Source: Alteromonas sp. KUL106
GTDB taxonomy: Bacteria > Pseudomonadota > Gammaproteobacteria > Enterobacterales > Alteromonadaceae
Length of the DNA: 64,000 nucleotides
Assembly: GCF_009811415.1 (NCBI RefSeq)
Contig: NZ_BLIG01000027.1
Location: forward strand, 1-64,000
Direction of reading: 5' to 3'
Shown here: piece by piece, positions 17,977 through 27,353 of the stretch
Position numbering within the stretch: the first letter of the stretch is position 1
Layout: each line of letters starts with the position of its first letter
The notes under the pieces: generated by a model
The model's input: the letters and a program-made list of their open reading frames with translations, nothing else
The model's database searches: none
Told to the model about the DNA's origin: nothing
Position numbers and translations under genes: made by a program

Positions 17977-18954
17977 ATGGCTCAAAGCAGAAAATCATTA
18001 ATAAGTCTCGATGACACCCCTTACTATCACTGTATTTCACGCTGCGTTCGTCGAAGCTACCTGTGCGGGTATGACTCAAAAAGCGATGTTAGCTATGAAC
18101 ACAGAAAGTCATGGGTCGAAAAGAGACTCTTATTTCTGGCAAAGATTTTTGCGATTGATATCTGTGCTTATGCAGTGATGAGCAATCATGTACATATTGT
18201 GCTACGTGTTGATAAGAAAGCAGCTCATGCCTGGTCCACCGACAATGTATTGGTGCAATGGCATAAAATGCATAAGGGAACTCTGCTCACTAGAAAGTAC
18301 TTGAAAGGTGATTCAGTAAATGAGAGTGAACTTAAAACGATAAAAAACACAGCCGAAGTCTATCGGAAAAGGCTTTACGATATTAGTTGGTTTATGAGAA
18401 ACCTAAACGAGTATATTGCAAGAAAAGCTAATGAAGAAGACAACTGTACTGGGCGATTTTGGGAAGGGCGATTCCGTTCACAGGCCCTGTTGACCGAGAA
18501 AGCACTCCTGTCTTGCATGGCCTACGTAGATTTAAATCCTGTACGAGCGAAAATGGCCACAGATTTACAAAACTCTTTTTATACCAGTATACACAAAAGG
18601 CTACGCTACAATGCCAAGAATAAGTATGTAAAAGGGCTGCTAGCCTTCAAAAATGCCTCATTCGGTAACATCAATCGCACTTTGAATTTTACTTTGCCCG
18701 ATTACTGCGCGTTACTTAAATGCTCAATAGACATAATGCACGACGCCCATTCACCATTTAAAACATCCAAACTCAGCGCCATAGTTAAAAAGCTCGGTGT
18801 AGAGCAGTCCAAGTGGCCCCAAATTGTCACAAACTTTGAAAACACGTTTTCCTTTGCTGCCGGTGACAGTGAATCTATGCTTCTATTCAAGCAAAACACA
18901 AAGCGAAAACGGATGGCGAAATTCAAGTCTGCAGCATCATGCTTTGACTGTTAG
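17977..18954 (+). CDS. RAYT-like Y1 (HUH) transposase
   Basis: Single-domain tyrosine transposase of the IS200-like/REP-associated group (TnpA_REP), 325 residues from the ATG at 17977. It opens with DDTPYYHCISRCVRRSYLCG. The HUH motif is H71-V-H73 in MSNHVHIVL, a candidate catalytic Tyr is Y146 in NLNEYIARKAN, and the family signature GRFWEGRFRSQALL follows. An open frame extends upstream to 17836, but it would start inside a TGGGTGTC motif and lacks a ribosome site. There are no IS ends or TnpB, as expected for single-copy domesticated RAYTs. Motifs flank it on the upstream side. These enzymes act on short dispersed palindromes; the substrate here is inferred, not shown. Confidence 0.87.
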   Translation: MAQSRKSLISLDDTPYYHCISRCVRRSYLCGYDSKSDVSYEHRKSWVEKRLLFLAKIFAIDICAYAVMSNHVHIVLRVDKKAAHAWSTDNVLVQWHKMHKGTLLTRKYLKGDSVNESELKTIKNTAEVYRKRLYDISWFMRNLNEYIARKANEEDNCTGRFWEGRFRSQALLTEKALLSCMAYVDLNPVRAKMATDLQNSFYTSIHKRLRYNAKNKYVKGLLAFKNASFGNINRTLNFTLPDYCALLKCSIDIMHDAHSPFKTSKLSAIVKKLGVEQSKWPQIVTNFENTFSFAAGDSESMLLFKQNTKRKRMAKFKSAASCFDC

Positions 18955-18958
18955 TTTT

Positions 18959-20113
18959 CTATTTTTCATTAGGTAGAATGGCTGTTGCTAAAATGGCGAA
19001 CACAAGCATTAGCGCCATTAAATAAACGACGGTGAACGTAAGAACAGATGAAAGTGCAGCGTAAAGCCCACCAAAACCAAGCAAAATAATTCCGATCGCT
19101 GTGTTAGAAAACCCCACAAGCTCTGTTCTCTCATGACCATCTTTCACATCCAGGCTGTACGTTTTTCTTCCCGTTCTAACCCCCGCGTGCGCAACCGATA
19201 ATACAAAAAATAAAAGAGCTGAAATGAAGATAGAAGTAGCTTCTAAGGCAAGAAGACCAACGCATGCGATTAATGCGAGCACTCCGGATATCTGAAGGGT
19301 AAGCTTTGCGCTCTTGTCCGCAATTTTTCCCCAGATAATTGACGATAGCAACGCTGCTAATGCTTCAGCACCAATATAAATGGGTAGTAACTCCTGAACA
19401 TCGCCATCACGTTCTATCATAAAATAAGGTGCTACTAACGCTGAATGGACGAACAATCCTCGTACAAAAATAAACTTATACACCGTGGAGTCGAAATGAA
19501 CGCTGAAAGTGTCGTCAGACTTATCACTCGTTTCTACGCGAGTTTTAAGTGGCCAAACGCAGACCAACGTCAGAACAAAAGATAAAAGACTTGCGCACAG
19601 AACCATTAGAAGCAAATTAGAGGAAAGCATGTTTTCGAAAATAACTAAAGGAATTGCAATACAAAGGGTTACTAATCCAGAAACAGTTGAAGCGATACCA
19701 ATTAAGTTGCCTCTTTGTCCTTTTTTCGCAGCATCTGCCTCAATATCTTTAACAGTTAAAGAGCATGCCGAACGCCCCATGCTAAGAATTACGAGGGATA
19801 ACAAAACCCCGGTCCCAGCGAGAAAGCCAGAAAATAACGTAACCGAAAAAATAATGCCAAGCACTGAAGAGGCTTGCACTATCATACCAAGCCGCCATAC
19901 TTTGTGTCTTTCAGGGTGATTTCGCAAATAAATGCTGATAAGTACTTGGGGAAGAAGTGCTCCAGACTCACGTATGGGAACTAGCCAGCCAATCATCCAA
20001 ACAGGCGCGCCAACGCTTACAAGAAGTGCTGTTAAAGTGGTTTTTGCAGATATTAGAAGGTCAGCTAATTTGTTTAACGATAAGCCTGAGACGAGTCGAT
20101 TTTTTTGATTCAT
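18959..20113 (-). CDS. MFS transporter, substrate unknown
   Basis: Integral membrane protein of 384 residues with about 10-12 hydrophobic segments and a large proportion of Leu, Ile, Val and Ser, consistent with the major facilitator superfamily. PVWMIGWLVPIRESGALLPQ near residue 40 and IIWGKIADKSAK in the second half (about 260) occupy the positions of MFS loops. No substrate can be inferred. It is convergent with the RAYT gene (4 bases apart) and upstream of no obvious partner. Confidence 0.75.
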   Translation of the reverse strand: MNQKNRLVSGLSLNKLADLLISAKTTLTALLVSVGAPVWMIGWLVPIRESGALLPQVLISIYLRNHPERHKVWRLGMIVQASSVLGIIFSVTLFSGFLAGTGVLLSLVILSMGRSACSLTVKDIEADAAKKGQRGNLIGIASTVSGLVTLCIAIPLVIFENMLSSNLLLMVLCASLLSFVLTLVCVWPLKTRVETSDKSDDTFSVHFDSTVYKFIFVRGLFVHSALVAPYFMIERDGDVQELLPIYIGAEALAALLSSIIWGKIADKSAKLTLQISGVLALIACVGLLALEATSIFISALLFFVLSVAHAGVRTGRKTYSLDVKDGHERTELVGFSNTAIGIILLGFGGLYAALSSVLTFTVVYLMALMLVFAILATAILPNEK

Positions 20114-20184
20114 GTTTATTGGGTTTAGACTCTTTGTCTCTTGTACTTTGCTCTATTCTTCTCAGATCAGTTCGTGTTACTTAA

Positions 20185-20715
20185 TTAACTTTTTTCTGCA
20201 AGGGTTTTGAGGTTCTCTAACCCCATTTCGAAGTCAGGCCCTATCATACCGTCCATCATCAACGCGAAGTAACGATTGATAGGGTTGTTGTCTACCGAAC
20301 CTTCATCCCGCCACGTAACAACAGAACCGTTTAAAGTAGGCCTAATTTCAAATGCACCCGTGGAGCCCATATCATAGTCTGGGAAATATAGACGATAAAG
20401 TACTCGCCTGTTATGTTCTAGCTGAGTGATTTCCATTTCACCGTTGCCCTCTGTATCACTTTTCCACTCAGAGCGCATGCCTATAGCCCTATCGGGCCCA
20501 GAAAAATTGAGTTCCATGTTAGGATCTCGTTTAAACCATACCCCCCACTTGCTCCACTCTTTTAAGTCAACAATATAAGGATAAATTTCGGATGGCTCGG
20601 CATTAATAACGATTGTTCTTTCAACGCTGTAGTCTTTTGAAATGAAGAAGCTTGTAACGACAAAAAGTGTAATCAAAACGCCAACCACAACTAAAAGTTT
20701 TTTTAATGCACTCAT
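20185..20715 (-). CDS. Membrane-anchored SRPBCC (polyketide cyclase/START-like) protein
   Basis: From the ATG at 20715 (GGAG 9 bases upstream) the protein has 176 residues: one N-terminal membrane helix (about 5-25), then an SRPBCC-type ligand-binding fold starting VERTIVINAEPSEIYPYIVDLKEWSKWGVW, recognisable by the paired Trp-rich segment, with further strands to the C-terminus. Such proteins bind hydrophobic ligands; no specific function can be assigned. A longer reading from 20766 would add 17 unlikely residues. Confidence 0.75.
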   Translation of the reverse strand: MSALKKLLVVVGVLITLFVVTSFFISKDYSVERTIVINAEPSEIYPYIVDLKEWSKWGVWFKRDPNMELNFSGPDRAIGMRSEWKSDTEGNGEMEITQLEHNRRVLYRLYFPDYDMGSTGAFEIRPTLNGSVVTWRDEGSVDNNPINRYFALMMDGMIGPDFEMGLENLKTLAEKS

Positions 20716-21468
20716 CTGAGACTCCAAGACTATATCCATCGCCCAAATATAACATTTGATTAACATTTGTCACCTAAAGATTAATGACTGACAAACACAT
20801 AGCCATTTCTAGATTACTAGCAAGACATCCAACGGCTATGGTTAAACAACGCTTAACCAAAAAAAGCCGTTTTCAGCTTAGTGTTCATTGATGAAGCTTT
20901 GATTTTCAGCGATAGCGTATACCTTGTCGGCCAGAAAATTTACTCAAGCGCACGATCTTTTCCAACCTAATAGACGAGAGGTAACGAGAGATTTTTTAAA
21001 CTAATACTTGAGGTTAACCGACTTGTTTTTATGAAATTAGTGTCCTGTAGTTCGATATTCGTCTGCTCAAATGATTATCATGGATGTCTCTGTAAAGTTC
21101 TTATGCGAAGTCTCTTTGAGAGGCGAGTGTGGTGTTGAGATACTCCGATTATCGTTGGGTGTCTTGTTTAGGTAGTTGGACATGGACGGGCGTTGAAATG
21201 GGTGTCTCTGTAAAGCATCTGTAAAGCGGTCAAGCGAGGCGGCGCTTCAGAGGCGAAAACATAAATTTAAATAATTTTACCATTTCATCACAAAGCTTAT
21301 AAATCAAACTGTCATTCTAAAATATCTTGTGTAATATGAAGTTATGTTATCAAAACGTGCCTCATATTCGGGGTCCAATGTATAGCGCTATTAATCGCAA
21401 CACTTCGCTTTCTTTATTATATTTCTATCGATATTCAATTATCGCTTTTTGACAGGAGTTTATAGGAA
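20716..21468. other. 753-base intergenic region upstream of glgC
   Basis: No credible ORF or structured RNA gene is recognised. The region holds a cluster of dispersed motifs (20824-21206) and, in its last 200 AT-rich bases, presumably the glgC promoter; AGGAG lies 13 bases before the glgC ATG. Confidence 0.55.
20824..21206. repeat. GACATCCA/GACACCCA cluster upstream of glgC
   Basis: GACATCCA at 20824-20831 is direct; TGGATGTC at 21081-21088, TGGGTGTC at 21156-21163 and TGGGTGTC at 21199-21206 are inverted. Several copies share flanking bases (TTTACAGAGACA in two of them when oriented alike), so the conserved unit is longer than eight bases. Confidence 0.65.
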
Positions 21469-22752
21469 ATGGCAGATCAGAGTTCACGTTACATCAGTAA
21501 CTTAACACGCGATACCTATGCGCTTATCCTCGCCGGAGGTAAAGGGTCAAGGTTACACGAACTCACCACCTGGCGTGCCAAGCCAGCACTTTATTTTGGT
21601 GGTAAATTTAGAATTATCGACTTCCCTCTTTCGAATTGCGTTAATTCGGGCATCAGGCGAATTGGTGTTGTAACGCAATACAAGTCTCACTCCCTCATAA
21701 GACATCTCGTTAGAGGTTGGGGCCACTTTAAAAAAGAGCTTGGAGAATCCGTCGAAATTTTACCTGCGTCTCAACGGTTTTCAGATAACTGGTACGAAGG
21801 TACTGCCGACGCCGTTTTTCAGAATATTGATATTATCCGAGATGAACTCCCAAAATATGTCATGATCCTGTCGGGCGACCATATTTATCGTATGGACTAC
21901 GGCGATATGCTGGCTAAACACAAGGAGTCAGGCGCCAAAATGACAGTTTCATGTATGTCGGTGCCTGTTGAAGAGGCTGCGGGCGCGTTTGGCGTGATGT
22001 CGGTAGACGAAAATTATCGCATCAACGGATTCGAAGAAAAACCAGCTAACCCAACACCTCTTCCCAATGATCCAACTCGATGTCTCGCATCTATGGGGAA
22101 TTATGTATTTGATACCGAATTTCTCTTCGAGCAACTAAGGGTAGATTCAGAGAATATGGGGTCTCAACGAGATTTTGGAAAGGATATCATCCCCTCTATT
22201 ATCGCAGACCACCCCGTTTACGCTTTTCCCTTCGAACAAAGCGGTAGCGACAACGCTTACTGGCGAGACGTGGGCACCATAGACTCTTTTTGGGAAGCGA
22301 ATATGGAAATGGTCGCGCCTGTTCCTCAACTCAATCTGTATGACAGAAAATGGCCAATCTGGACCTATCAGGAACAATTACCTCCCGCCAAATTTGTATG
22401 GGAAGACCACGATAGACGAGGTGAAGCAATAAATTCTGTCGTGTCAGGTGGTTGCATAATTTCAGGCTCCACCCTACGCTCGTCAATTTGTTTTTCGAAT
22501 GTACGCGTGCACTCTTATGGACTTATTGAAGAAGCTGTGATACTTCCTGATGTTGAAATTAAACGCCATTGCAAATTGAAGAAAGTGATCATCGATCGCG
22601 GGTGCGTCATTCCCGAAGGTACGACTATTGGCTACGACCACGAACAGGATAGAGCGCGTGGCTTCAGGGTGTCAGAAAAAGGTGTTGTTCTTGTCACAAG
22701 AGAAATGCTTGGCCAACCCGTGGGTGGGTTTAGCCATGCCAAAAAGTCTTAA
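21469..22752 (+). CDS. glgC: Glucose-1-phosphate adenylyltransferase (ADP-glucose pyrophosphorylase)
   Basis: First committed enzyme of glycogen synthesis, making ADP-glucose from ATP and glucose-1-phosphate. The 427-residue protein has the nucleotidyltransferase start [33 protein letters not shown] with the allosteric Lys, [20 protein letters not shown] catalytic segment ([15 protein letters not shown]), GFEEKP and SMGNYVF, then a left-handed beta-helix C-terminus. The glycogen synthase and branching genes are not adjacent. A strong hairpin follows the stop. Confidence 0.95.
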   Translation: MADQSSRYISNLTRDTYALILAGGKGSRLHELTTWRAKPALYFGGKFRIIDFPLSNCVNSGIRRIGVVTQYKSHSLIRHLVRGWGHFKKELGESVEILPASQRFSDNWYEGTADAVFQNIDIIRDELPKYVMILSGDHIYRMDYGDMLAKHKESGAKMTVSCMSVPVEEAAGAFGVMSVDENYRINGFEEKPANPTPLPNDPTRCLASMGNYVFDTEFLFEQLRVDSENMGSQRDFGKDIIPSIIADHPVYAFPFEQSGSDNAYWRDVGTIDSFWEANMEMVAPVPQLNLYDRKWPIWTYQEQLPPAKFVWEDHDRRGEAINSVVSGGCIISGSTLRSSICFSNVRVHSYGLIEEAVILPDVEIKRHCKLKKVIIDRGCVIPEGTTIGYDHEQDRARGFRVSEKGVVLVTREMLGQPVGGFSHAKKS

Positions 22753-22769
22753 TAAGACGTCTTATCTTT

Positions 22770-22795
22770 GATTTTGGCGCATCGGCGCCAAAATC
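22770..22795. terminator. Bidirectional terminator between glgC and a convergent hydrolase
   Basis: GATTTTGGCGC and GCGCCAAAATC form a perfect 11-bp stem with loop ATCG, placed between the glgC stop and the stop of the minus-strand gene. Confidence 0.8.
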
Positions 22796-22805
22796 GAATG
22801 TTCAG

Positions 22806-23624
22806 CTAATTATTCCATTTCGTCAGTGTCTCTTCTATAAACGCAGCGACATCTTCCGGGTGTTCCAAAGGAAACATATGTCCGCCATCTAATACGACAT
22901 GTTCGATGTTATTGTGCTTCATCAGCCGCGAATACATTTCTGGCTTGCATACCTTACTTTTACTGCCCGTGGCTAATACCGCAGGACACAATAACTTCCC
23001 CTTATACTTCCCAAGGTTGTGCGGTACGTTTCTAAACAGCGCAGCCTCGACGTCAGCCTGAAAGGTCAGTGATATAGCATCACCATTTACTGCGGTAACC
23101 GACTTCACGTAGTCTCTTACACACCGCCTATCCATATCTCTAAACAAGGCTTTACCGTGAAAGTACGCCTCCATATCAGTACTTTTCGGCCAACTCGTTT
23201 TTCGCGTTTGTGCGAGCTTTGCAGGCGTTAGTTTATTTATAAGCGGTGTATGCTTTGCAAATCTAAAGAAGTGGCTTAGTGGGCCTACCACCAACGGTGG
23301 GTCAAACAATATAATTCCTCTAAACAGCTCAGGGGCTTCACACGCTGCCATGTAAGTGATGACCGCGCCAAATGAGTGCCCTACACCAAACACGCCACGA
23401 GGGTCCTTATTCTCTTTTTTTACATGTTTAATTAGCTCTTTAACTTGGTTTCGCCAGTTACCATTAACAGGCAGGTTGGGATCGTGACCAAAGCGCTCTA
23501 CATGAAGTCGATTAAAATTGATCGGCAGTGCAGAAAACATAGCGTTATAGCATCCCGCGGAAAATCCGTTAGCATGGGCAAAATGGAAACTTAACTCTGT
23601 CGAAGACACCAATGACTCCCTCAA
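22806..23624 (-). CDS. Alpha/beta hydrolase
   Basis: Alpha/beta-hydrolase fold protein of 272 residues with no signal peptide. HFAHANGFSAGCY is the oxyanion-region HxNG(F) motif, the nucleophile is S84 in GVGHSFGAV, and the catalytic His lies in LDGGHMFPLEHP near the C-terminus. Substrate is unknown; small ester or lactone hydrolysis is typical. It is separated by 55 bases from the MFS gene upstream on the same strand, so co-transcription is possible. Confidence 0.82.
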   Translation of the reverse strand: MRESLVSSTELSFHFAHANGFSAGCYNAMFSALPINFNRLHVERFGHDPNLPVNGNWRNQVKELIKHVKKENKDPRGVFGVGHSFGAVITYMAACEAPELFRGIILFDPPLVVGPLSHFFRFAKHTPLINKLTPAKLAQTRKTSWPKSTDMEAYFHGKALFRDMDRRCVRDYVKSVTAVNGDAISLTFQADVEAALFRNVPHNLGKYKGKLLCPAVLATGSKSKVCKPEMYSRLMKHNNIEHVVLDGGHMFPLEHPEDVAAFIEETLTKWNN

Positions 23625-23679
23625 ACGTAAACAAATAAGGGGCTTAAAATCAGCCCCTTAGGAGAAAGTAAGGATAATA

Positions 23680-25002
23680 CTACAAGCCCCTTGCTTCTGC
23701 CATTTCCCAATCTTTTACTATTTTCGTGCTTGTCCAAAGAAACACGACAATGGATATCGCATAGGGTACTACCAAATAAATAAGTGCCTGCCTGAGGGCT
23801 TCTGTCTCGCCGAGAGTGGGCACCAATGCTTGGCTGATGATACCTGTTAGCGTAGGACCTCCGCCAAGTGCAATTATGTTTAATACAAAGAAAAAGAGTG
23901 CCGTAGACATTGCCCTTACATTGAGCGGAGCCAGGGTTTGCGCCATAGCAAAACTAGGGCCCAAATAGGAACCACTGGTGAACAAAAGAAGCGCCATTAA
24001 TCCAACAGACACCCACAAATCTTGTACTTGAAGAGAGATGTATAAAGCGGGCAAGCCAATGATAAGCGCGATAGCAGGAAGTAGCGCATAGGCCTTTTTG
24101 TTGTGCTTGCCCCAGCGATCAGCGATATAACCACCTAACCATACACCAAGCGCATAAGCTGTGCCGTTAATAATACCAAATACAATAAGCAGTAATGTGA
24201 TATCTAACCCTGCAAATGCGCGAACATAATAGTCAATAACCCACGTTGAAATGGCGTAGTTTCCGAAAGAACCAAATGAAATACCCAGCGCCATTCCCCA
24301 CCAGGTAGGTATTTTAAGTAAGGTTTTTAGCGACGCTTTTACGCTCGGTTTGCTAACGGTTTCTTCGCTTGGCGCAGATACCGTTCTAGACGGCTCTTTC
24401 ACTGTAAACTTAAGTAAAATAGCGAGAATAACGCCCGGTATACCTACGCTGTACATAACGGTACGCCAGTCAGCCGAACCACCTTGTAGAAAAAAAGCAG
24501 AAGCAAAAAAGGCTAGCATGACGCCAAATGGAATACCCAACGAATAGATGGCAAGCGCGCCAGCCCGTTTCTCTTTGGGAAAAAGGTCTGAAATGATGCT
24601 GTGAGACGGCGGACTCCCACCAGCCTCGCCAATACCGACTCCAATTCTCGCGATGGCAAGCTGCATATAGTTGGCAGCTAAACCCGACGCTGCCGTAAAT
24701 CCACTCCACAGCGTAAGCGAAATAGCAATAATATTCACACGGCTATAGCGGTCAGCTAGCCAAGCGATGGGTATCCCCATAACAGTGTAGAGAAGAGCAA
24801 AATAGATACCTTTCAGCCATCCGAGCTGAGCATCATCCAAGCCTAAATCTGCTTTGATGAACGGGGATAGGATCCCGATAATTTGTCTATCAATAAAATT
24901 AAACGCATAGACCAAGGTCAATATGAATAAAACGTAGTTCCGGTAACTTCTAGATACCCCAGCCTGAGCAGCAGGAACACCTTCAACGTGAGTTTGGGCC
25001 AT
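23680..25002 (-). CDS. MFS transporter, Spinster-like
   Basis: Twelve-helix MFS protein of 440 residues from the ATG at 25002 (AAGGA 7 bases upstream); 13 further codons are open upstream but lack support. The N-terminal half shows YAFNFIDRQIIGILSPFIKADLGL and ADRYSRVNII, with RIGVGIGEAGGSPPSHSIIS in helix 5. This set matches the Spinster-type MFS group found in many proteobacteria near lipid or aromatic catabolic genes. A GACACCCA copy (24008-24015) falls in the coding sequence on the non-coding-sense strand, read as WVSVG. Substrate unknown. Confidence 0.85.
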   Translation of the reverse strand: MAQTHVEGVPAAQAGVSRSYRNYVLFILTLVYAFNFIDRQIIGILSPFIKADLGLDDAQLGWLKGIYFALLYTVMGIPIAWLADRYSRVNIIAISLTLWSGFTAASGLAANYMQLAIARIGVGIGEAGGSPPSHSIISDLFPKEKRAGALAIYSLGIPFGVMLAFFASAFFLQGGSADWRTVMYSVGIPGVILAILLKFTVKEPSRTVSAPSEETVSKPSVKASLKTLLKIPTWWGMALGISFGSFGNYAISTWVIDYYVRAFAGLDITLLLIVFGIINGTAYALGVWLGGYIADRWGKHNKKAYALLPAIALIIGLPALYISLQVQDLWVSVGLMALLLFTSGSYLGPSFAMAQTLAPLNVRAMSTALFFFVLNIIALGGGPTLTGIISQALVPTLGETEALRQALIYLVVPYAISIVVFLWTSTKIVKDWEMAEARGL

Positions 25003-25172
25003 AACAGTCCTTTTAAGTGACGATAACCCCAGTCTACGCATTAGGTAAAAAAATAGACAACTAATTGTTACTTATTTGTAAACATAACGAAAATTACTAA
25101 GTCAGGCTTTCCGTTCTACAGCGCTTAGGGTACGATAATATTTAACCAACTCATCAGACCAGACAAGTAAGC

Positions 25173-25988
25173 ATGACAGTAGACGAATTGCTCAATATTC
25201 CCCAATTATCACAAACGTCGGACAATACATGGCGCGTCGACGGGCTCATTATCCCAAAAACATGGGGGCAAGGCCGCACCGCCTTCGGCGGAATTTCTGC
25301 GGGCATGCTGTATAGTGCAGTAAAGCAGCAGGTTACTGATAATAGAGTATTGCGCTCGTTCACCACCAATTTTGTTGGGCCATTATCATTAGAAGCGCCT
25401 TTCTCCATTGAGGTCACTTTACTTAGAACGGGTAAGAACGTGTCTCAATTCACAGCGCATGCTACACAAGACGGTAAAAGCTGTGTTTTTTCACAAGCGT
25501 GTTTTGGTGTGGGCAGAGAGTCCAGTATTCTCGTTGAAAATACAGAGAGACATGACATGCCTCTTCCCAATAAAGCTAAATTTATACCTCAAATTCCAAA
25601 AGTTACGCCGAAATTCCTGCGTTATTTTGATTTAGCTATTGAAGATGGCGGCATACCTTTTACTCGCAGAAAGACCAGTCACTACCATGGATTTATGCGC
25701 TTTAAGCACGCACCAGAAGTCATTACAGACGCTCACATTATCACGATGATCGATGCTTGGCCGCCAACCCTTCTTCAAATGATGAAACTCCCTGCCCCCG
25801 CCAGTACCGTAAGTTGGAACCTAGAGTTTATTCACCCTCATAAACCTGTAAGCCCTACTGACTGGTTCGGCTATAAGGCTCATACAAGGCAAGCTGCAGA
25901 TGGCTACGGCCATACAGAAGCAACAATTTGGGATAAGGACAACGAGGTCATTGCGATAAGCAGGCAAACCGTCGCCGTGTTCGATTAA
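25173..25988 (+). CDS. Acyl-CoA thioesterase family protein (TesB-like double hotdog)
   Basis: 271 residues with the layout of TesB-like double-hotdog thioesterases: RTAFGGISAGMLYSAV corresponds to the N-terminal hotdog helix (family pattern FGG..), and the second hotdog contains SWNLEFIHPHKPV and ATIWDKDNEVIAISRQTVAVF, the conserved C-terminal strand. Such enzymes hydrolyse acyl-CoA esters. Its divergent position from the Spinster-like transporter may hint at fatty-acid use. Terminator hairpin follows. Confidence 0.82.
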   Translation: MTVDELLNIPQLSQTSDNTWRVDGLIIPKTWGQGRTAFGGISAGMLYSAVKQQVTDNRVLRSFTTNFVGPLSLEAPFSIEVTLLRTGKNVSQFTAHATQDGKSCVFSQACFGVGRESSILVENTERHDMPLPNKAKFIPQIPKVTPKFLRYFDLAIEDGGIPFTRRKTSHYHGFMRFKHAPEVITDAHIITMIDAWPPTLLQMMKLPAPASTVSWNLEFIHPHKPVSPTDWFGYKAHTRQAADGYGHTEATIWDKDNEVIAISRQTVAVFD

Positions 25989-26001
25989 GCGCGTGGATTT
26001 C

Positions 26002-26028
26002 ACTTGAAGCGCAACGTGCGCTTCAAGT
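26002..26028. terminator. Bidirectional terminator between thioesterase and HDOD genes
   Basis: ACTTGAAGCGCA and TGCGCTTCAAGT form a perfect 12-bp stem with a 3-base loop between convergent stops; the right arm touches the HDOD stop codon. Confidence 0.8.
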
Positions 26029-26873
26029 TAATACAACATAAATGCGTGAGGGTTGAACAAGGAGATCACTGATATGCACTGGAGATTGGTAATGTCTAAT
26101 GCGTCTTCTAAATCCTCGCGGTTCAATGACAGCGATTCATGCAGTTCAGGCTTAAGGTTGTGATAGCTTGGATAGATTTCTGGATTAACATTATCGAGCG
26201 CCAACACGTAAGATAGCTGAACTATCTTATCTTCAGTCTCCAATTCATCCTCCTGTCCCTTGTGAATGTTAGCAATAGGGACATGTATTGAGCTGGGAAT
26301 GCCCCATTTCTCAATGAGTTTTGCTGACAACTCTGCGTAAGTAAAACCTAAAACCCCAAATTGGAGTTCAGATGGGCTTACACGCGTATTGAATGCCTGG
26401 CAACGTATGGCGGCTTCAGGTAACAAAGAAACTGTCACTAACTCACCAATATTATGCAGCAAACCTGAAACGAAAAGGCGCTCGGGTTCGCGAATGTTGC
26501 GCATATCAGCAAAGTATTTGGCCAAAAGGCCACACGAGACACTTTGTTCCCAAAATTTGTCTAAATCGATTTGCTGACCGTCTACATCACTAAACGCTTT
26601 GCTTACCCCATAGGCTAGCGCCAAGTCGTAGGTCGAACGTGTTCCGACAACTTGAATTGCTCGCGTTACGGTGTCAATCTTATTCGGGAAACGATATAAA
26701 GCGGAGTTCGCAACCCTAAGAAGCTGCGCCGCTAACGAGGGGTCGAAAGCAATGATATCGCCGATATCCTCAATACTTGAAGCTTCGTCGTCCATACAAG
26801 CTTTAAGCCGGGTCACCGAGTCTGGTAATACGAAGAGATTTTCCGCTTTCGAAACTAGTTCTTCTAAATTCAT
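26028..26873 (-). CDS. HDOD domain protein
   Basis: A 281-residue protein that is mainly one HDOD domain (about residues 10-210), a non-catalytic relative of HD phosphodiesterases used in signalling. The typical opening LPDSVTRLKACMDD, the FDPSLAAQLLRVANSALY helix pair and the later LLHNIGELV are all present. No receiver or GGDEF domain is attached. Target unknown; in other bacteria such proteins link to motility, biofilm or stress control. Confidence 0.88.
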   Translation of the reverse strand: MNLEELVSKAENLFVLPDSVTRLKACMDDEASSIEDIGDIIAFDPSLAAQLLRVANSALYRFPNKIDTVTRAIQVVGTRSTYDLALAYGVSKAFSDVDGQQIDLDKFWEQSVSCGLLAKYFADMRNIREPERLFVSGLLHNIGELVTVSLLPEAAIRCQAFNTRVSPSELQFGVLGFTYAELSAKLIEKWGIPSSIHVPIANIHKGQEDELETEDKIVQLSYVLALDNVNPEIYPSYHNLKPELHESLSLNREDLEDALDITNLQCISVISLFNPHAFMLY

Positions 26874-27353
26874 TCGTGCACTCTCACTAATGCCGCCATT
26901 GTCAATGTAGCGTTTGAGGCACTTCCGTTCGCCCTCTTGTCTGTAGGTATAGGCATAAAAATCAGGTTGGTCAACAAAGATTCTCTAGTAAAAAAGTATG
27001 ATTTCTTTACTTTTCATTAACTTAAAAAGTCTATTTTCTTAGTCAGGCAAGTATTATCAGCGCCGTGTTTTAAACTACATTTCCAGTTTATAACCTGTTC
27101 GCCATAACATTGACCGACTAACACCATTTTTTATAAAGGTTAGTCGCTACTAATTATAGCGTGCCGTACCAAATTCCATACTTATAATTGTAAAACAAAG
27201 AAAAACTTAGGGTAATTACCTAAAAGAATTAGATTTTCTAGGGCGTGTCGCTTTTTCACTCTCCCTACTAGACCCCGAAATTGTGCTAGCATAGACCTCA
27301 CTATCATTATGGCGCTTCAACGCTAATTTTTAAAAAAAGTAAAAATCACCATT
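26874..27353. other. 480-base AT-rich intergenic region
   Basis: No ORF with coding character, no repeats of the dispersed motif and no clear hairpin were found. It should contain the divergent promoters of the HDOD gene and the glycosyltransferase. Confidence 0.5.
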
